DNA of 64,000 nucleotides from Corynespora cassiicola (Eukaryota; Ascomycota; Dothideomycetes; Pleosporales; Corynesporascaceae). The position numbers were made by a program, and so were the translations under genes. Location of the stretch: assembly GCA_022059125.1 (NCBI GenBank), contig JAEUWY010000001.1, positions 4,898,001 to 4,962,000 on the forward strand, written 5' to 3'. Under the pieces are notes generated by a model. The model was not told where the DNA came from and made no database searches. It was given only the letters and a program-made list of their open reading frames with translations. Within the stretch, counting starts at the first letter, position 1, and every line of letters begins with the position of its first letter. Of this stretch, positions 35,043 through 48,445 are shown in pieces.

Positions 35043-38000
35043 TTCCCACGGGCTCAGACAAGAAGCAAAAGAAACACGCAGTTCCCGCGACAGGATGGCA
35101 GGAAATGAGCCTCTTTCCCTTTCCCATGCGCATGCTGTCCCCCCGCCCGCCCCCCATGCCCATTGCAAAACAGGGGCTCCGCTGTCTCTTGTCGACATTG
35201 ACCGGACACCCTTCGCTATCGCAACACTGCCACAGCGACCCGAGCGGCTGCACCCCGTGATTTCTGGGGCTCAACTTCGGCGCTGGCGGGATCGTGGTGC
35301 AAGGGTAAGGTAGGTAGGGTTGGGTTGTGCGGTCGAGAGTAGCAGCGGGCGGGAGATGGCAAGGCCGAGGTTTTGAGACTGGGAGACCTCTTTTTTTGGG
35401 GGGAGGGGGAGGGGGAGGGTATATTGGGTTGGGGTAGTTCGATAGTAGAGTGGAAGAATGGTTTGGAGCAGTTTTGGGTAGGTTGTTTTCCTCCAAATCC
35501 TGTCAAAAAAAAAGATTTCTTTTACTTTGTCTCTAAAATCTCCTTCTCTCTCTATAGTTGCCTAGCTCTCGTACTCGCTTCTCCCCCTTCCCCCTCCCCC
35601 CCTTCACCCATCGGCATCGGACCAGCGAGGGTGCGAGTCGGAGGTCCATGGTGATCTTCACGCAGATGCGCCGCGCTTGGAATGGTCAGGTGAGGGGGCG
35701 CGCAGGGAAAGGGATTGGGGTGCGCGTCGTTGAAACGCGAGCGTTTCGAGATTTGAGATTTCTTCGCCTTCTCGTGAAGAGAAAAAAAAAATCGAGAAAG
35801 TCTGGAGAAGGCGCGTGCGTTTGCTCGCTTGCTTGAGGCGGCTCCTTTTTTTTTTTTGGCTTCGCCATTTCTATACTATTATTGAACATGGAGGGGAAGG
35901 AGAGCATGGATGGGGGATTTTCGCTGCCGCGGCGGCGACGGCGGCGACGGCGGCGGCGCTGGGGGGGGGATTGCCGTGATGCGGGCGTGGTGGTGTTTGG
36001 CTTGTGATGATTGACACTTTTTGAGACTACCCATCTTGCTTTCGAAGGTTTCCGAGACTACTAGGCCGTGGTACTACTATACCGCTGTCACTGGTGCTAC
36101 TAGAATCTACTACCTACTTTATTTTGCTTTGTTGAGGCTGGGATAGTTGGGTATAGGGGCGCCCAAGGATGCTTGCATGCCTAGCCTAGCTGCCTTACTG
36201 CCCTATAATGAATACTTGGTTATAAGGAGGGCAGCTAGTAGGATTGCCCTTGTCAAAAGGCACGCCAAATCACGGCTGCGCAAGCCCATTGAAGATGCGC
36301 CCAGATGGCAGCTAGCGACTACGCCCGCATTACCGCAATTCTTCCTGAAGAAATGCCGTCAATCCATCGGGGGCTTGCGCATTGTTGCCCAAGGACTCTT
36401 GGTGTTGGGCGACTGGCGGTGTGGTTTGAGATCTGGCTGGCAGTTGAAACCACGCCCTACAAACGGCCTTGTCATTGTCGTCGTCATTCTTCGTACCAAG
36501 GCCGGGCTACGCTGCGGTGTGTAGCAATGGATGGCGATGGTCGTACTTCCCGATTGTTCGCCCGGACTGGAAGTCAATGTCCAAGGAACAAGCCACCGCA
36601 CTTTGTCTAGGGGCTGCGGCGCGTATGCGTGTATGCCCGTGATACAGGGAGCTGGGGGCCGAACAATTACCCAGCGACTTGGCCACGTACTCAGTCCTCA
36701 CCTGACAATCTACTCATCCATCTACGTAACCACCTCCTAAGACGATTGCCCGACGCGCCTTGTATCTAACGCCCTTTCCCTTGCCCATTCCTCTTCCTTC
36801 CCATTCTCATCCCAGAAACCCAGAAACCTAGAAACCACCAACGCCCAGTCCCCTCACACCGGGAGCCAGGACAAGGCAAATTGCAACGCCTCAGCCGCCG
36901 CCGCTTCACGCTCTGTTGGAACCGGCTCCTCCCAAAGGGTTCAACGCAAGGGATACGAGTCTATATTCTCGTGGCGGCTGGCGGCTGCGAGCAAGTTTTC
37001 GACCCTATGCCGTGGACTAGGATCGCAGCGAGGGTAAGTGAGTTGTCAGCCTTCTGGCGGTGTTGGTGGCGCAGGCAAGCGGCCGCAGCATACAACCTGT
37101 AGAGAGAGGGCTGCTCGTCTGGACCAGACTGGACGAGCTGGACCCAAAGATTGAAAAGCAGCATGCAATCTGCGATGCAAGGCTCAGACGCACCGAGAGG
37201 ATAAAAGGGGGGGACCGTGCCGTGCGCTTGCATAGGCAATGTACGTCTCTCCTGTGTTCTGCAAAGCCATGGTGGGGATAAATGGATTTAGGCTACAGGA
37301 CGCACGTTTTGCTCTCGGTCGCGAGCTCGTTCCTTTCTTTTCATTCTTGGAAGACTTCGGGAAGACTCGTAGAAGGCGGCCGCCCATTACGCGCAACCAT
37401 CTACCACGGACCTATGCGCCTCCACCTCCCCCCAATTGAAACGAAACGAGAACCCCAACGCCGGGTCTGCATGTGACATGCACCCAACTCGTTCCCCAAA
37501 GACAGTGAGGCGCCCTGTTGAACGTAGGCAAACCCGGCTTTCAGGTCGTTGGAAGATTAGACGTACAGACAGGCGGTAACCTGTGAGTAAGTTGGTACGC
37601 AAGCACGCAAGCAAGCAGGCAAGTCATTCGTCTGCCGGGCGGGTGCCATCTTGCCTTGTGCCTCACCTCCGCGGAATGCCACCAGACGATGACGGCGGCA
37701 AGAGTCATTGCCCCGCATTCTCCTTCAATAGTAGTCAGAGGCCATGAGGGGGAGAAAAGCCGTTTAATTTGTTCTGTGCAAATGCCTTTGAGGGATCGGC
37801 CTGCACACTTTCTGGAAGCATGCAAGGTCAACGGGCGACGTCTTGTCTGTGCAGATCAAGGATCGTCCATTGGCTGGAAACAAGAAAAAGCAAGCGGCTT
37901 TGACATGGTATCTCTGGAGCAAAGTGCTTTTTCTGGCCTCTTTTCTTTTCATTTCCCTTGTGCATTCTTTATGCCGGTCTGACATTGCATTAACAACGTG

Positions 38001-40255
38001 CGCGATCTGGGTGCTGCCCTTATCTTGCCACCTTTTTTTCACGTGGGCGGCTACACGAAACGTGAGGCTGACGGGTAAGCTGAGCATCGTGTTAGAATGC
38101 TATCCCGAAGCGGTAACCGGGTTGTTGTTTGGTGAGAGGCGGCGGCTAGGATTGAATTCCTGTGAGGGAGGATTTCTCATCCGGCGGCATAATAACGCAC
38201 GTACGGTATTAGGATTTGAGAAGCACGGCGGCATGCCAACGAGCAAAGTCCGGGAAATGTGGAGTTTTGCGCTGGTGTCTCTGTTAGTTGGCCCCAACTT
38301 ACCTGCCCGCTGGGCGCTACGGGAGGCGGCATGGGTACCGACGGGTTAAGCTATGTGGAGAAGGGCAGTCGAGTTTGGATTCTGGAGCGGTCAATGACGT
38401 GAGGTTGTTTATGCGAGATGCACGTTAGGTGCTTCTGTTTCAGCGTCAGACAGCCTTTTGGTGCTAGAGGATGACGGCGGGTCGATCACGAGGCTGCTGA
38501 ATGGTACGTGTGGAGAGCAGATGCCGGTGTCAGAGAGGCGTCAAGCGCCTACGGCGAGTACATGGTGTCGTCTAGCTGTTTCGGTAGCTGTGTTGGGCGA
38601 GCCTTTTGTGTGCTTTTTTTTAAACATCTTCGTCGTCTGCCTGTTTCGTGCAAGTCTCCCCAGACGGCCACGGCTGCCGTGGCGTCCCTGGACCCGGTCT
38701 TGAGACTGACCGCTCTCCGTGTTCAGGCAGAAGACAACAACAAAAAAAAACAAGACAGGAGATGCAAACCTGAGGCTGCATGGCGCAGGGAACACGGGTA
38801 GACGCTGGCTCGCCACCTTGGCCAAATCAACTGCCGTCTCGTCCGCCATAAGGCTGATAGAGGAAAAGCGGGCTCAAGGTCAAGAGTAACAGGACGTCCC
38901 AATCGGGCCCCAACCTCAGTCTAACCACAAACAAGCATTTCCCCTCCTCCAAGCAGCTCCGCAGCGCAGCGCACACTACCACCCGCTCGCTGCTTTTGCC
39001 AGCAGCGCAGGACCGCTACACATGCGCCCTTGCCAAATCATCATGCCGCCCGCAGGCTTCCCAATGGCAGAACCCCTCTGTCGGGATGAGCACGGGGCAT
39101 GCTGTTCTCATAATCCCATCAAGTCCCTGCCCCCCCATGTCCGTCCAAGATAGCGATGGCCGAAGCTTCCTCGGCCGGTGGCCAGCTGTCCGCACCCTCC
39201 GACCTCACCGCTAATTGCACTGAGGGCGGAGGGGCGAGGGACGGGACGGCCACAACGGTGTCGATAGACTTTGACGGAGCCGAGATTGCAGTCAAACGGC
39301 AAGGGCCCAATCCCAGAGGGCGGGTGGTGGCAGCTCGAATGATGGAGAGAGCAAGAGGGCTGCTACCTGGACCTGGCATGAAGCTAAGCAGGAGTGCGGA
39401 CGGGGATTGGGGCAGGTGATTGGCCGGAGGCGATCGGAGCTGGACATCAGCGGTGCTGCACGTGGGCGTGGCTTGGATCTGGACGAGAGTGCCTTGTGCT
39501 ACCGTGGCTTTCCTATTGGAGGTCCGCGGAGCGTTGGCAATGGCGTCGTGCGGGAGAGGCGTGCATGTGCAAAGTCTAGACGGGTTTTCTAGAAGTGTGG
39601 TTGCTGGCGAGTACGGGGTAGGACGAGGGGTCGGAGGGGTCGGAGGGGCCGGAGGGGCCTGGGGAAGCGTGGCCGGACAGCAGAGAGGGCGATGATGCGG
39701 CAGTCGAGCGGCAAAGGGCATGGCCGTGTCTGCTCTCGAGATCGTGGGGAGACGGTGACGTGAGGAGGGCGGGCGCCATGATCGCTGCTGCACCGCCGTG
39801 GCACACGACGACCCGGCCAGCGACGTCGTCGAGATGGTGCTAGGCCGCGAGACTGCATGTCCAGATGCTGCAGCCCTCCGCACGCGGCCTAGCCCCGAGG
39901 CTTCGCGCGGAGCAGCCTCCAGCATCACGACATAGATTGTGCAATGGGCCAGATACGATCGTCGGCGCTGGCGAACCCGGCCGGGCTCGCTCTTTTCGGG
40001 GGCAGCAGACGGGGTACAGAGTCGTGTGTATTGACAAGCACGCCCCAGGCTTGAGGCCGGCCTAAACACGCAGCGACACGGCGACAAGTTGCAGGGCGCG
40101 CGTGCTTTACCGATCCGCCGTCTGCGTACATGGCCATGGCATGCCACGCCTTGTTCCGCCGCCGTCGTCGTCGTCTATGCCATCCCGCACATGTACACTG
40201 GGAGCGAGCGAGCAAGCCCGTTTATACACGCCAAGCCCAAGGGAACAGCCGGCCG

Positions 40256-40313
40256 TCAGCACCAGCACCAGCGCCAGCACCACCCAGCACCCAGCACCCA
40301 GCACCCAGCACCC
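40256..40313. repeat. AGCACC hexamer then CACCCAG heptamer tandem repeat
   Basis: Imperfect AGCACC units run into 4.7 perfect copies of the 7-mer CACCCAG (40281-40313). Short pieces of the same motif occur at about 31390, 43330 and 47810. Confidence 0.9.
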
Positions 40314-41950
40314 AAAAGCAGCGCGTCGCCGTCGCTCCTCGGCATGCACATCAGATCTACGCACCTACAGCTGCTCCCACCCTATAAATACCAAACCCCG
40401 GCTCTTAGTCGCTCGTGGCGTGAACGGGAGCGACGTGCATCACCAGCCCATCCGCCGCCGGGACATAAGCACACCTGTTCCCCGCTGCGTTTCGCCACTG
40501 TGCAAATTGACGGCTGCTTCTTCTACCGCCATTGAACACGTTCCATGCGCAAGAGAAGAATGCGACTCCTCGCTCAGGAGAGACGATCCGTCTCGCCTGC
40601 TTCGGTGCCGGCCTTCGTCCCGTCCATGCAGCGATGATCGCACGCCGCTCTTCGGCCAGTCCAGAGCGATCACCGCGTCGGCATTTGTGGTGTATAAATG
40701 GTTTCGATCGCCGCATATTGGGGAGCAAAGGCACGTCGAGCCAATATCAGCGTCCTGCCCGTCCTCTCAAGACGCCGTCAACAGTCTTGCGTCTTGCATG
40801 GGTGCCATTTTGGATAGATTGCGGCTTTTGCCTAGCTCGGCACACCAAGACGAGACGAGACGGGCCTCCAGCTCATGTGTGCAATATATCCTCGCCGTGG
40901 CCCAAACCCCACGCCCACGTTACCTCTATAACCCGGTAACACGACCATGAGTTAATATGTCGCTTCCCGGTTTCTATGCTTGCGCCTTGGCCCATCGCCA
41001 GCCCGCAGGGCCGTGTGTGGACTTGACGTCTTGAGTTGATATACCGCGTGCTTGTCCTAAGAGTGGAAGGTGACGATATGGCTGGCTGGATGGCGGCCTG
41101 GCTAGCCAGTTCGGCTTACCAAACTAGCTTCTTCTACACCTAGCCAGCCTTAGCTAGCAAGCCACCGCAACGTCTGTACCCCCAAGCCCACACCAAGCAC
41201 GACATCGCGATAGCGATAGATTAACGACTATGCCATCTGACTCGTGATTCGTCCACCATTGCCATTATCGCCAGACGTACAAGCTCGCCATTCGTCGTCA
41301 TGCCTCTGACCATATCTCAATCTTCGATTTACAGCTTTACCAAGATCGTGCCAAAGAAAGCAGATAGATGATAATGTGCTCTCTGGCCATGGCGCATGAG
41401 CCGTCGCCTGTCACCACTCTTGTTTCGACCGCCTTGCCCGCAGCGCTCCCATCGTCCGTCCCGAGTCTTGAGTTTCGACTTGATATCGCATGCCATTCCC
41501 ACTGACTATCCCTACTTTTCCTCCATTCAGCTTTTTCCCCACGACTCCCAGTCCAGCCACAGGCAATCTGAGTGGTGGAACATCATTTCTCCCCTCAAAT
41601 CGAACAAGCACGCTGGATCTACTATACCTTTGATGCTGCAATATCAAAGCAGGGGGGGCGAATATAGCCGGTCGCGACGAGGGAGGAGGAATGCGTTCGC
41701 CTCTCTGCCATCTTCCCTGCATTGCTTACAACTCTCACTGCACACATGATTCTGTCTGTTCGCCTTATTGACAAAGGCCCGAGCACGAGATGATTATCCC
41801 CATATTGCCCTTCTCTCTCTCTTCTCGTTCCGGTCCTGCAGCTCGAATTGCCGACCGCCGCCGCACCAACGCCCGCCCACACCTGCGACCACACCTGCAA
41901 CCGTGACCCTGTATCCACGGCGCTGGTCCCACTGGAAATGAAGTGGGATG

Positions 41951-41995
41951 GCTGGCTGGCTGACTGGACTGGACTGGACTGGACCGGACCGGACT
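41951..41995. repeat. GCTG then (GGACT/GGACC)n tandem repeat
   Basis: Two to three GCTG units followed by six GGACY pentamers. Confidence 0.9.
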
Positions 41996-42580
41996 CGTCC
42001 ACCTCATCTCATCCCTCATCAACATCTCACCAAGAGAACCCAACCCCATGCCACTCCCTCTGTAAAGCCCCCTCCCCCTGCCCCAAGCTCCTCCACCGAC
42101 CAGAAAACCTCCAAAACACACACGTGAGACCTAACTCATTACTCTCCCCTTCGAGCTCCATCAGGAGATCCTACACCTCCCCTCCATCCCCCAGTCCTCC
42201 TTCCCGCAGCATTAAACACCGACATCGCAGACACGAGCCGCCAAAACATCCGCAGACCAAGCCCCTCCCCTCCCTCTACCCCAACACAGGATTCCAGCCA
42301 AGAAAACCGGGAGGAGAGGTGATGTATACGAACGAACCCACATGGCCGTTATTTCTAGGACAAACACGGATGAGAAGGGGGGGATCCCGTCCCGCGCTGG
42401 ACAGCCCCTTTGTCCCCACACATGCAGTGACATACCCTCGTATCCTCTACCGAAGCCGCGCCTTGCGTAAAGGCAGCATCGCTGGCAGGCCCTTGCCGGC
42501 GCGGGCAAGGCAAGAGCGACGTCGGAAAGCGGGTCGCGTAGACGGAACAATCGGAGGGGGAGCATCGACGGTACGTATGT

Positions 42581-42637
42581 ACCTGCCTGCCTGCCTGCCT
42601 GCCTTCCCACCTAGGTAGGTAGGTAGGTGGGTAGGTA
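42581..42637. repeat. CCTG run facing an AGGT run, hairpin-capable
   Basis: Five to six CCTG units (42582-42604) are followed after 8 nt by four AGGT units and variants (42613-42637). The two arms can pair, with a G-T wobble in each repeat unit. Confidence 0.85.
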
Positions 42638-43325
42638 AAATCTCCCCATGCTGGTGTGCTGCACACGTGGGCGACTGCTTGATGACGGCGGCGTACATAC
42701 ATGCCGTGACGACTACTCCACTTTGCCACTTTGGCGATGAACGGCAAACGACACCATACCACAGACGAACTATGCTGATGCTCCATCATTCGGCTTAGAA
42801 TGGCCTTACTACTGCATGCACGGCCAGGGCAACAAGGATTGACATGGGGCGCTCGGTACAGCGTTTTCACACTACCACTACTCGGTTGGAAAAAAAAAAA
42901 GAGGCATGGTATCGAATTCATGGATGGTTTCTAATCTCTATTTGGTTGTTGTGGGGTCACCGTTTTGTCTACTACATGCGTGCCGGTCGTGACCCATTAA
43001 AAAGCATCAGCAGTACCCACGTGAGCTATATACAAACGCAATGCCTCCGCCATGACAACTTCCCTCCCTTACCAAATACTACAACACGCATAGACAACCC
43101 CCAATCGAATTGCCGCTGGTATCTTCCCTCCTCCCAATCGATGACCGTGACGCCAGAAAACCACCCCTTGCCAAACAAGCGCCTGGTGGAACCAAACAAC
43201 AAAAAGAGCTCAAGCCGTCCAAACTCGGACATATTAAAAATAAAAAGGGACGAACTGAAACACTAGCACCTGTGAAAATATCATGCAAAGAAAAAAGTGT
43301 GTCACTCATTTTCTTGCTCTCTCTT

Positions 43326-46267
43326 TCAACCACCCAGCACCCACCGCAGTAGGAGCACATCGATTGCTATGACTATGCCCACCGCGGTAACAACGGCACC
43401 CTGGTGGAGCCACCCCAACCTCTCGTGACGTGACTGCATACTGACGATAGCCGCGGCGCAGAGCAGGAGGGTGAAGATCGTCCCAAAGAGGGTTACCGCA
43501 TCCACAACGCCCCGCTGTTTCTTGCGGCTAGTGGACGTCATGATGCCCAGGATAATGTCAATGACTACCGAAGTCGCGAGGCACGTCGTGTAGAAGCGCA
43601 GTTTGGTCACTTCGGCGTTGTGCTGCCGGATCTGCAATTCGTCGAGTAGGCTACTGCGTTCGCGTTCAGAACGTCGCTGAACTTCGGCATCGTGTCGAGG
43701 GTCTCGAAGGCTACGGAAAAGGCCGCTGAAGTAGCCGCCCTGGTCGGATTGGGCGCCGGATGATGGCATGGTACCGTAGCTTTTGGGTCCGACCAAAGGC
43801 GACTCGCTCTCGGTATCATCGTCGCTGGAATAGTCGTCTGCGGTACCCAAGAGCGGCGATTCCTCGCCTACTTCCTTGATGCCGAAAAGCGCCCTCGTCT
43901 TTTGAGCCAATGCTTCAAACATTTGCTTGCCAGGAAAGTCAATGGACGCGTTTGGATCAATGTAGATGTAATATCCTTCATCTTCAGACTCAGGATTGTC
44001 ATACTCATTCCAGTATCGCGGTGTCTCGGGTGGAGCCTGCGGCTGGGGTGGAGGGCGATGACTAGAAGACCTCTTGGACTTCTTCCGGAAGGCATGTAGA
44101 GGGGGAGGCTCGACATACTCTGGCGCAGAAGTTGCCGATGATTCGCCATTTTTGGATGTATAGGGGCTGGTCTGGCCATCAGTAAGAGAAGTCGCCGAGG
44201 CTGATTCCTGTGGAGATATTTGCGTGAATGATGCGCTGCTGCTGGGCACTCTACGGCGCTGCCTCTTGACTGGTTCCGGAAGCTTTCGAATATCTTTGTC
44301 CAGGAGTGGCATCTACGGTAGGTTAGGTATCGCCCTTGATTTCGTGGGGCGCTCAACAGGTCCACTTACCCATGATGGCGCTGACATCGCCCCAGGCTTG
44401 CAGCATGCCCATACTGCATGCGTCTCCAGGGAGAAGCCACGTACACGCTCGACCTATGTTATCGTCAATGTGATGTTCGGGAACCATCAAAAGACATGAC
44501 CTACAAGATGACTGTGATTGAGTGTTTGAATCAAACCCGCAAAATGATGGCCTTCTCGGCGAACCTCGAGAACAGCATGGGGAAATACAGCTGCGCCAGA
44601 GCGAGCGTCAGAAACCCATTCTTCATTCTTCAATGCCGTTTGGATATTGCCCTTCATGAAGATATCTCTGTCCAGAGTTGCCCAAGTTCCGCCAACTTGG
44701 CTGTTGTGAAGACCAATGAACCTGGTTCGTTTAGCACACACGCCAGCGATAGGCCTCGCTTCGGTGTGCTCAGTTAGCCATTGACGAACAGCTTTGAGAT
44801 CATCTGGGGATGACATCTCGGCCTGGATCTGGTGTGAGTTTCCACTTTCAGGGGAGGTCATTTCCTGGTTATAGTCGAATGGTGCGTTCAGGTTCAAAAA
44901 GGCTTCAATGTACTTCCGCTTCAACTTGGCGACCTTGACCGCTTCAGAGTTGTCTTCCAACCCAACAATGACAGCCGCTTCCCCAGACGCAGCCCATCGT
45001 ACATTGCCGGCAGACCTCACACCTGTGGAACCGGTGGCTTCCTCGTTTGACCCCACCGTGCTGGCGTTGCGTTTGAAAGCGAAGGAATCTGGGTGATCCA
45101 GCACAAGGAGGCCGCCAGTATCTTCATTCCCGAAATATCTGTCGACGTTTGTTGATGATTTTCGGCGCAATGGGCTGGCGAAAGGAGAGTCCCGTGGGGT
45201 GGATGGCGGCCTCGCCTGTGACCCAGTATAGAGGCGCATATGCTGGAGAAGGAGGACTTGCACTTCAACAACATGGTCTGGGTGCACCCAGTATGTGGCT
45301 TTGCTACCCTGTGAGCCCAATGGCAACATGGAGAAGGCCAGATCAAAATCCACTTCAGACCCCTCATCAGTAGCCTTGGAGATCTGCGAAGCGGCCGATA
45401 GAGACCTAGATATCTTAGCCGAGGGGCTGGACCCTCCAGAACCATCAAATGCTGTGCGCAAGGCACCGAGAACATCAATGTATTGATCGAGAAGGTAGCC
45501 TAGATCCAACTTGAAGAAACTGTCGGGCTTTTCAACCTCTTCCTTGAAGCGCAACTCGAGATCGGGATCCTTGGTCCATCGCTTGTATTTCTTCAGAATC
45601 TTGTAGAATCCTATCCGCTGGGCAGTCTGAAAGCGGGACAGCGAGCGGATCTCCTCTCCGGCCCTATCATGGGTTAGCACCGCCTCAACCAACTTGGATC
45701 GTGATGGAGCTAGGCATTGGTTCGGGCAAATACGTAGAACCGCAAGGAGTGCCGTGTTTGGAAAACAATACTCCGCCCCGTTCAATTCAGTCAAACGTAC
45801 GCTCCTGCACCAGCTCCCGATGCACTGGGATTACTTACTTGGCGACATCTGCATCAATCTTTGCATATCTCTCAACGATTCTGACGGGTAGTCGGGCTCC
45901 AGGGGTGTCGATTGGGCGCCGCGCCTGCAATTGCTCCAGAGTGCGGCTGATGTGCTCGAGGCGGCGCTCAATCTCCCCGCTCTTGCTCTTGATGAATAGA
46001 TTTATACGGTCATGCTGGGTCTTTAGAACTCGAAAGAAGGTGGTGCCAAAGGCGCGCTCCGTGGTCTCGCCCTGGCCTGGGATGGATACGGCTATGCCGG
46101 TGCCCGGGGTGGTCTGGTGTTTGATAAGGTCTTTGAGGTAGTCATAGTCGATGTTGACTGGGCACGAGGGCTTTGGTCAGTCTGGGGCAGCCAAGGGGGT
46201 GAATTGGGTACTCACAGTGTCCCCATTCTGGGATTGACCGCTGGCGCAGGGTGTCGCCGTATTTCAT
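43326..46267 (-). CDS. VTC5: Vtc5-like SPX-VTC-DUF202 membrane protein
   Basis: Minus-strand exons 46267-46216, 46157-45839, 45663-44505, 44453-44370 and 44312-43326 give about 866 residues, close to yeast Vtc5 (869). The N-terminus is a classical SPX domain (MKYGDTLRQRSIPEWGHFNIDYDYLKDLIK, then QRIGFYKILKKYKRWT about 141-154), which senses inositol pyrophosphates. A divergent VTC-like central region starts near TYWVHPDHVVEVQVLLLQHM (about 248). After an acidic linker the C-terminus has a DUF202-type membrane domain with three hydrophobic helices (FYTTCLATSVVIDIILGIM, TLFGTIFTLLLCAAAIVSM, GAVVTAVGIVIAIDVLLLRW). I do not see the basic catalytic signatures of the Vtc4 polymerase, so a regulatory subunit of the vacuolar polyphosphate-synthesising VTC complex is inferred. 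Confidence 0.88.
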
Positions 46268-48445
46268 GACCTGATAGGGAGGTCGAGGACAGACGAGCGA
46301 ACAAAAGGAAAGCAGAATACGGGGGCTGGGTTTTTCTTTGTGTTGGATTTCGCGGGCAAGGCAGAGTCGATCCCTACCTCGAGGGCGTTGCCGAGGGCAG
46401 ATAAACCGGCTGGGAGGGCGGGCTCAAGAGGTGCCAATTCCCAGTGGAAACTGTGGTATTTGGCCGAGATGAGGAATGGCGCGGACGGCTCGCCGAGGGC
46501 ACCGAGTGGGCGCAGGAGATGCGAACGAATCGATGATATGCAGGGCGGTAGTGAGCTACAGCAATGGAGGGGTTGATGACGGCGGTCCGGCCGAAGCGCT
46601 GGAAAGATTTGGGTTGTAGTGACGCAATGTAAGCACGGAGCTTGGGCTGGGAAAAAAACAACACAAGATGGGCAGCGGGCTAGCTGGGCAGCTGGGCGGC
46701 GAGATGGCGGGGCGGGGGAGGGGGGTTAAAGGAGAGACGCAGCGACAGGCGCTTGTATATAGCAGTGGGCGAGGGCAGAGGGCAGAGGGCAGCGAGAGGA
46801 GGGAGCGAAGAGCAGTGCAGCGATCGGAGACCTGGAGATGCAGCAGAGGCACGGCCATGGTTGCTACTGATACCGCACATGGGCACCCCTGTGCTGCCGA
46901 CTGGGCATTATCATGGCCACTGCGGCCGGCGGGCCAACTGCAGTCATTCCCTGGGGCGCCGTTTCACGATGCGGCGTCACTGGCCGTCATGTGCTGGGAG
47001 CTTATGCAGCCGCTGCCACAACCATCGTGGGCCGCGAGGGCTGCAGGAGGCTCCCGAAGCGCGAGCTGCCTAGCACGAGCAGAAAACTTCGCAGTCCCAC
47101 TGCCATGGCTACATCAGCAGGAGTCAGCGACGGGCTGCTGTGGCTCGCCGGCTGCTCCACGCTAGAAGTCGGTGGGCTGAACGTCTGGACCAAGCGTGTG
47201 AGCGCCGCCGTGGCCGCGACTTGAGATGGCAGCCCGGAACGTGACCACCTACTCCTTTGGGAGCCCCCACGGTTGTCTCGGACCAGCACGTGCTTCCATC
47301 TCGTCCTGTGAGCCGCCCGCCGCCATCTGCAGTTCTGGCGACCGCAGGCCATGGCGGCCATGCAGGCGACGCATACGATGCGGTGGAGACTGCAGCGCGC
47401 CCTCGCATCCTCGCTTCGACAAACGGGTAGGTGTATCCGCATCCGCTGCTGCAAGTCCCACTTCCCTGGCGAACATGATGGAGTGGTTCCCCACAAGTGG
47501 CCTACCACCCCTCCAGGGTCTGGCCATTACTGGCTCAATCCACCTCTCCCGCGGACCACGATACTGCTGCATCCTGCCTGTCCCCAGCAGACCCATGCCT
47601 GCGAGCCCTCGATACGGCCTGCCTGTTAGGCACTGCCCGGAGCCCACAAGATCGCGAGTCGCCATCTACCACCTCAGGTCGGAAACATTTCCCCTTCGAG
47701 CGGGACCATCCTCCCAGTGGATTCCGCTTCAAAGGATCATTAGTTCTGGATGGAGCCATGTTGCTATTATGTCACGTTAATTGTCCCGTTAGAAGACAAT
47801 GGCCCTCGCAGCACCCAGCACCAACACAGCGTGGTAGGCGTGCGTATGCCCATGTGTGCGGGTGGGCGGGTGGCACCGGGTGCGCGTAGACCTGGCTCAC
47901 ACACGAGCAACAGTGTGGATGGACCCTGAATGCCCCCAACAGCGAATCGTACGGCCTGCTGTGTAGTCCCACCACACCTGAGCCCTGCGCCCAGACAGAG
48001 AAGCTCATGGTAGGAGCAATATGCATAACGCCCCAGCATCTGCCTACAGCTAGTCGGCAGGGCCTCCTCCATTTCACACGTTCTGACTGGCCCCGCCCAG
48101 CTAGTCCCGCACCATGCTTATCTCCTACTCAACTGCCTTTTCTGCGATTGGCCCCGCGACACTTCCCCATGTTCACACGGAGCACGCGACACCACCATCC
48201 ACTTTTTTTTTTCCCTTCTCACTCATTTGGGCAACTTGTCATGCGACACTGTTGAGGGAAACCGGTTTCTTCCTTTAGATTTGCTACTTCACAGTATAGA
48301 AGATCCATCGATCAGCTCGGTGGAAATTAAGTCCCCCGCATCCGTGGAAAAAAGAACGCCAAACCGTCAATGTACAAAGTGATCGAGAAACGCCAGATGT
48401 GGTCACATTCCGTGGCTCTATAATCGAACAGGGTGGTACACGGAC
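46268..48445. other. Intergenic region, no gene seen
   Basis: About 2.2 kb between the VTC5 start and the ILV6 3' end. It contains G-rich sequence at 46.68-46.8 kb, CAGCACC-type short repeats near 47.81 kb and CpG-rich chance frames. The VTC5 promoter and ILV6 3' UTR lie here. Confidence 0.55.

Larger units (their letters stand above)
33476..43325. other. Second gene desert, about 9.8 kb
   Basis: No domain-bearing or convincingly spliced reading frame was found on either strand. Open frames up to 340 codons exist (for example 39119-40147 on the minus strand) but start at non-ATG codons, are dominated by Pro/Ser/Arg/Thr and have no recognisable family features. The interval holds many simple repeats (34.69, 34.98, 35.03, 35.93, 39.63, 40.26, 41.96 and 42.58 kb) and A- or T-runs of 8-11 nt. 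A TATAAATA-like element lies at about 40383. Left and right ends must hold the RGS and VTC5 3' UTRs. Non-coding transcripts cannot be judged from sequence alone. Confidence 0.6.

Noticed and set aside
37843..38349. 168-codon frame with hydrophobic stretches
   Set aside because: The start codon is TTG and no neighbouring exons or homologous motif could be found; membrane-like segments follow T-rich sequence.
39119..40147. 342-codon minus-strand open frame in the second desert
   Set aside because: It has no ATG start, is dominated by Pro, Ser, Ala, Arg and Thr as expected from GC-rich DNA, and shows no family motif.
40102..40950. 282-codon plus-strand open frame
   Set aside because: Non-ATG start; it reads through tandem repeats and a TATA-like element; no domain.
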